NCBI GenBank assembly: GCA_030616465.1
Contig: JAUWXH010000159.1
Coordinates: 1 to 5,803, forward strand
Direction: 5' to 3'
DNA: 5,803 nt
Source: Planctomycetota bacterium
GTDB taxonomy: Bacteria; Planctomycetota; Phycisphaerae; UBA1845; Fen-1342
This document shows, piece after piece, positions 5,772-5,803 of the stretch. Position numbers and translations under genes: made by a program. How positions within the stretch are numbered: position 1 is the stretch's first letter; each line of letters opens with the position of its first letter. Below the pieces are notes generated by a model, which ran no database searches, was not told the DNA's origin, and saw nothing but the letters and a program-made list of their open reading frames with translations.

Positions 5772-5800
5772 TTGACATTTTCATCTAGCTGTTCTAGAAT
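5772..5800 (+). promoter_or_regulatory. Near-consensus sigma-70 promoter leaving the window
   Basis: A perfect TTGACA (5772-5777) is followed after exactly 17 nt by TAGAAT (5795-5800). Transcription would start a few bases beyond the window's right edge and serve a gene not included here. This AT-rich patch stands out from its surroundings. Confidence 0.75.
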
Positions 5801-5803
5801 CCC

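Noticed and set aside
1..5803. CRISPR array, tRNA or rRNA genes
   Set aside because: No regularly spaced direct repeats and no tRNA-like T-loop or acceptor signatures were seen on either strand.

Overview
This is a GC-rich bacterial segment with four complete protein-coding genes in two divergent blocks, plus a broken gene end at the right edge. The mix of features is compatible with Planctomycetota or a related lineage: a pyruvoyl-dependent arginine decarboxylase in a bacterial setting, GC-rich palindromic intergenic repeats containing GCATGGCC/GGCCATGC arms, and one gene without a clear Shine-Dalgarno site. That placement is an impression from reading the sequence, not a phylogenetic result.

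Left part (1-444): no convincing gene. It holds a C7/G7 tract, an 11-bp inverted repeat, several strong hairpins and a compound palindrome (299-379). It forms the 3' flank of the leftward operon. Leftward operon (445-2192, minus strand): a TIM-barrel sugar-phosphate isomerase/epimerase-like protein is followed, with a 4-bp ATGA overlap, by a zinc-dependent homocysteine S-methyltransferase family protein. Divergent spacer (2193-2660): a candidate minus-strand promoter, a terminator-like hairpin reading leftward, a strong plus-strand promoter (TTGAGC, 16 nt, TATAAT with extended TG), and a roughly 98-nt leader in front of the arginine decarboxylase.

Rightward block (2661-5651, plus strand): pyruvoyl-dependent arginine decarboxylase (pdaD), then agmatinase (speB), then an unrecognised protein with five predicted membrane segments. 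The first two enzymes together make a two-step arginine to agmatine to putrescine route, so this is a compact polyamine biosynthesis locus. The membrane protein starts 54 nt after speB and may be cotranscribed, but nothing in it ties it to polyamines.

Right edge (5652-5803): a short piece of reading frame closely resembles a C-terminal motif of tryptophanase-type beta-eliminating lyases, with no enzyme body in front of it. A near-consensus sigma-70 promoter (TTGACA, 17 nt, TAGAAT) then points out of the window to an unseen gene. The most unusual items are the lyase remnant, the compound palindrome, and the orphan terminator-like hairpin between two divergent operons. I did not find a clearly new multi-gene system.
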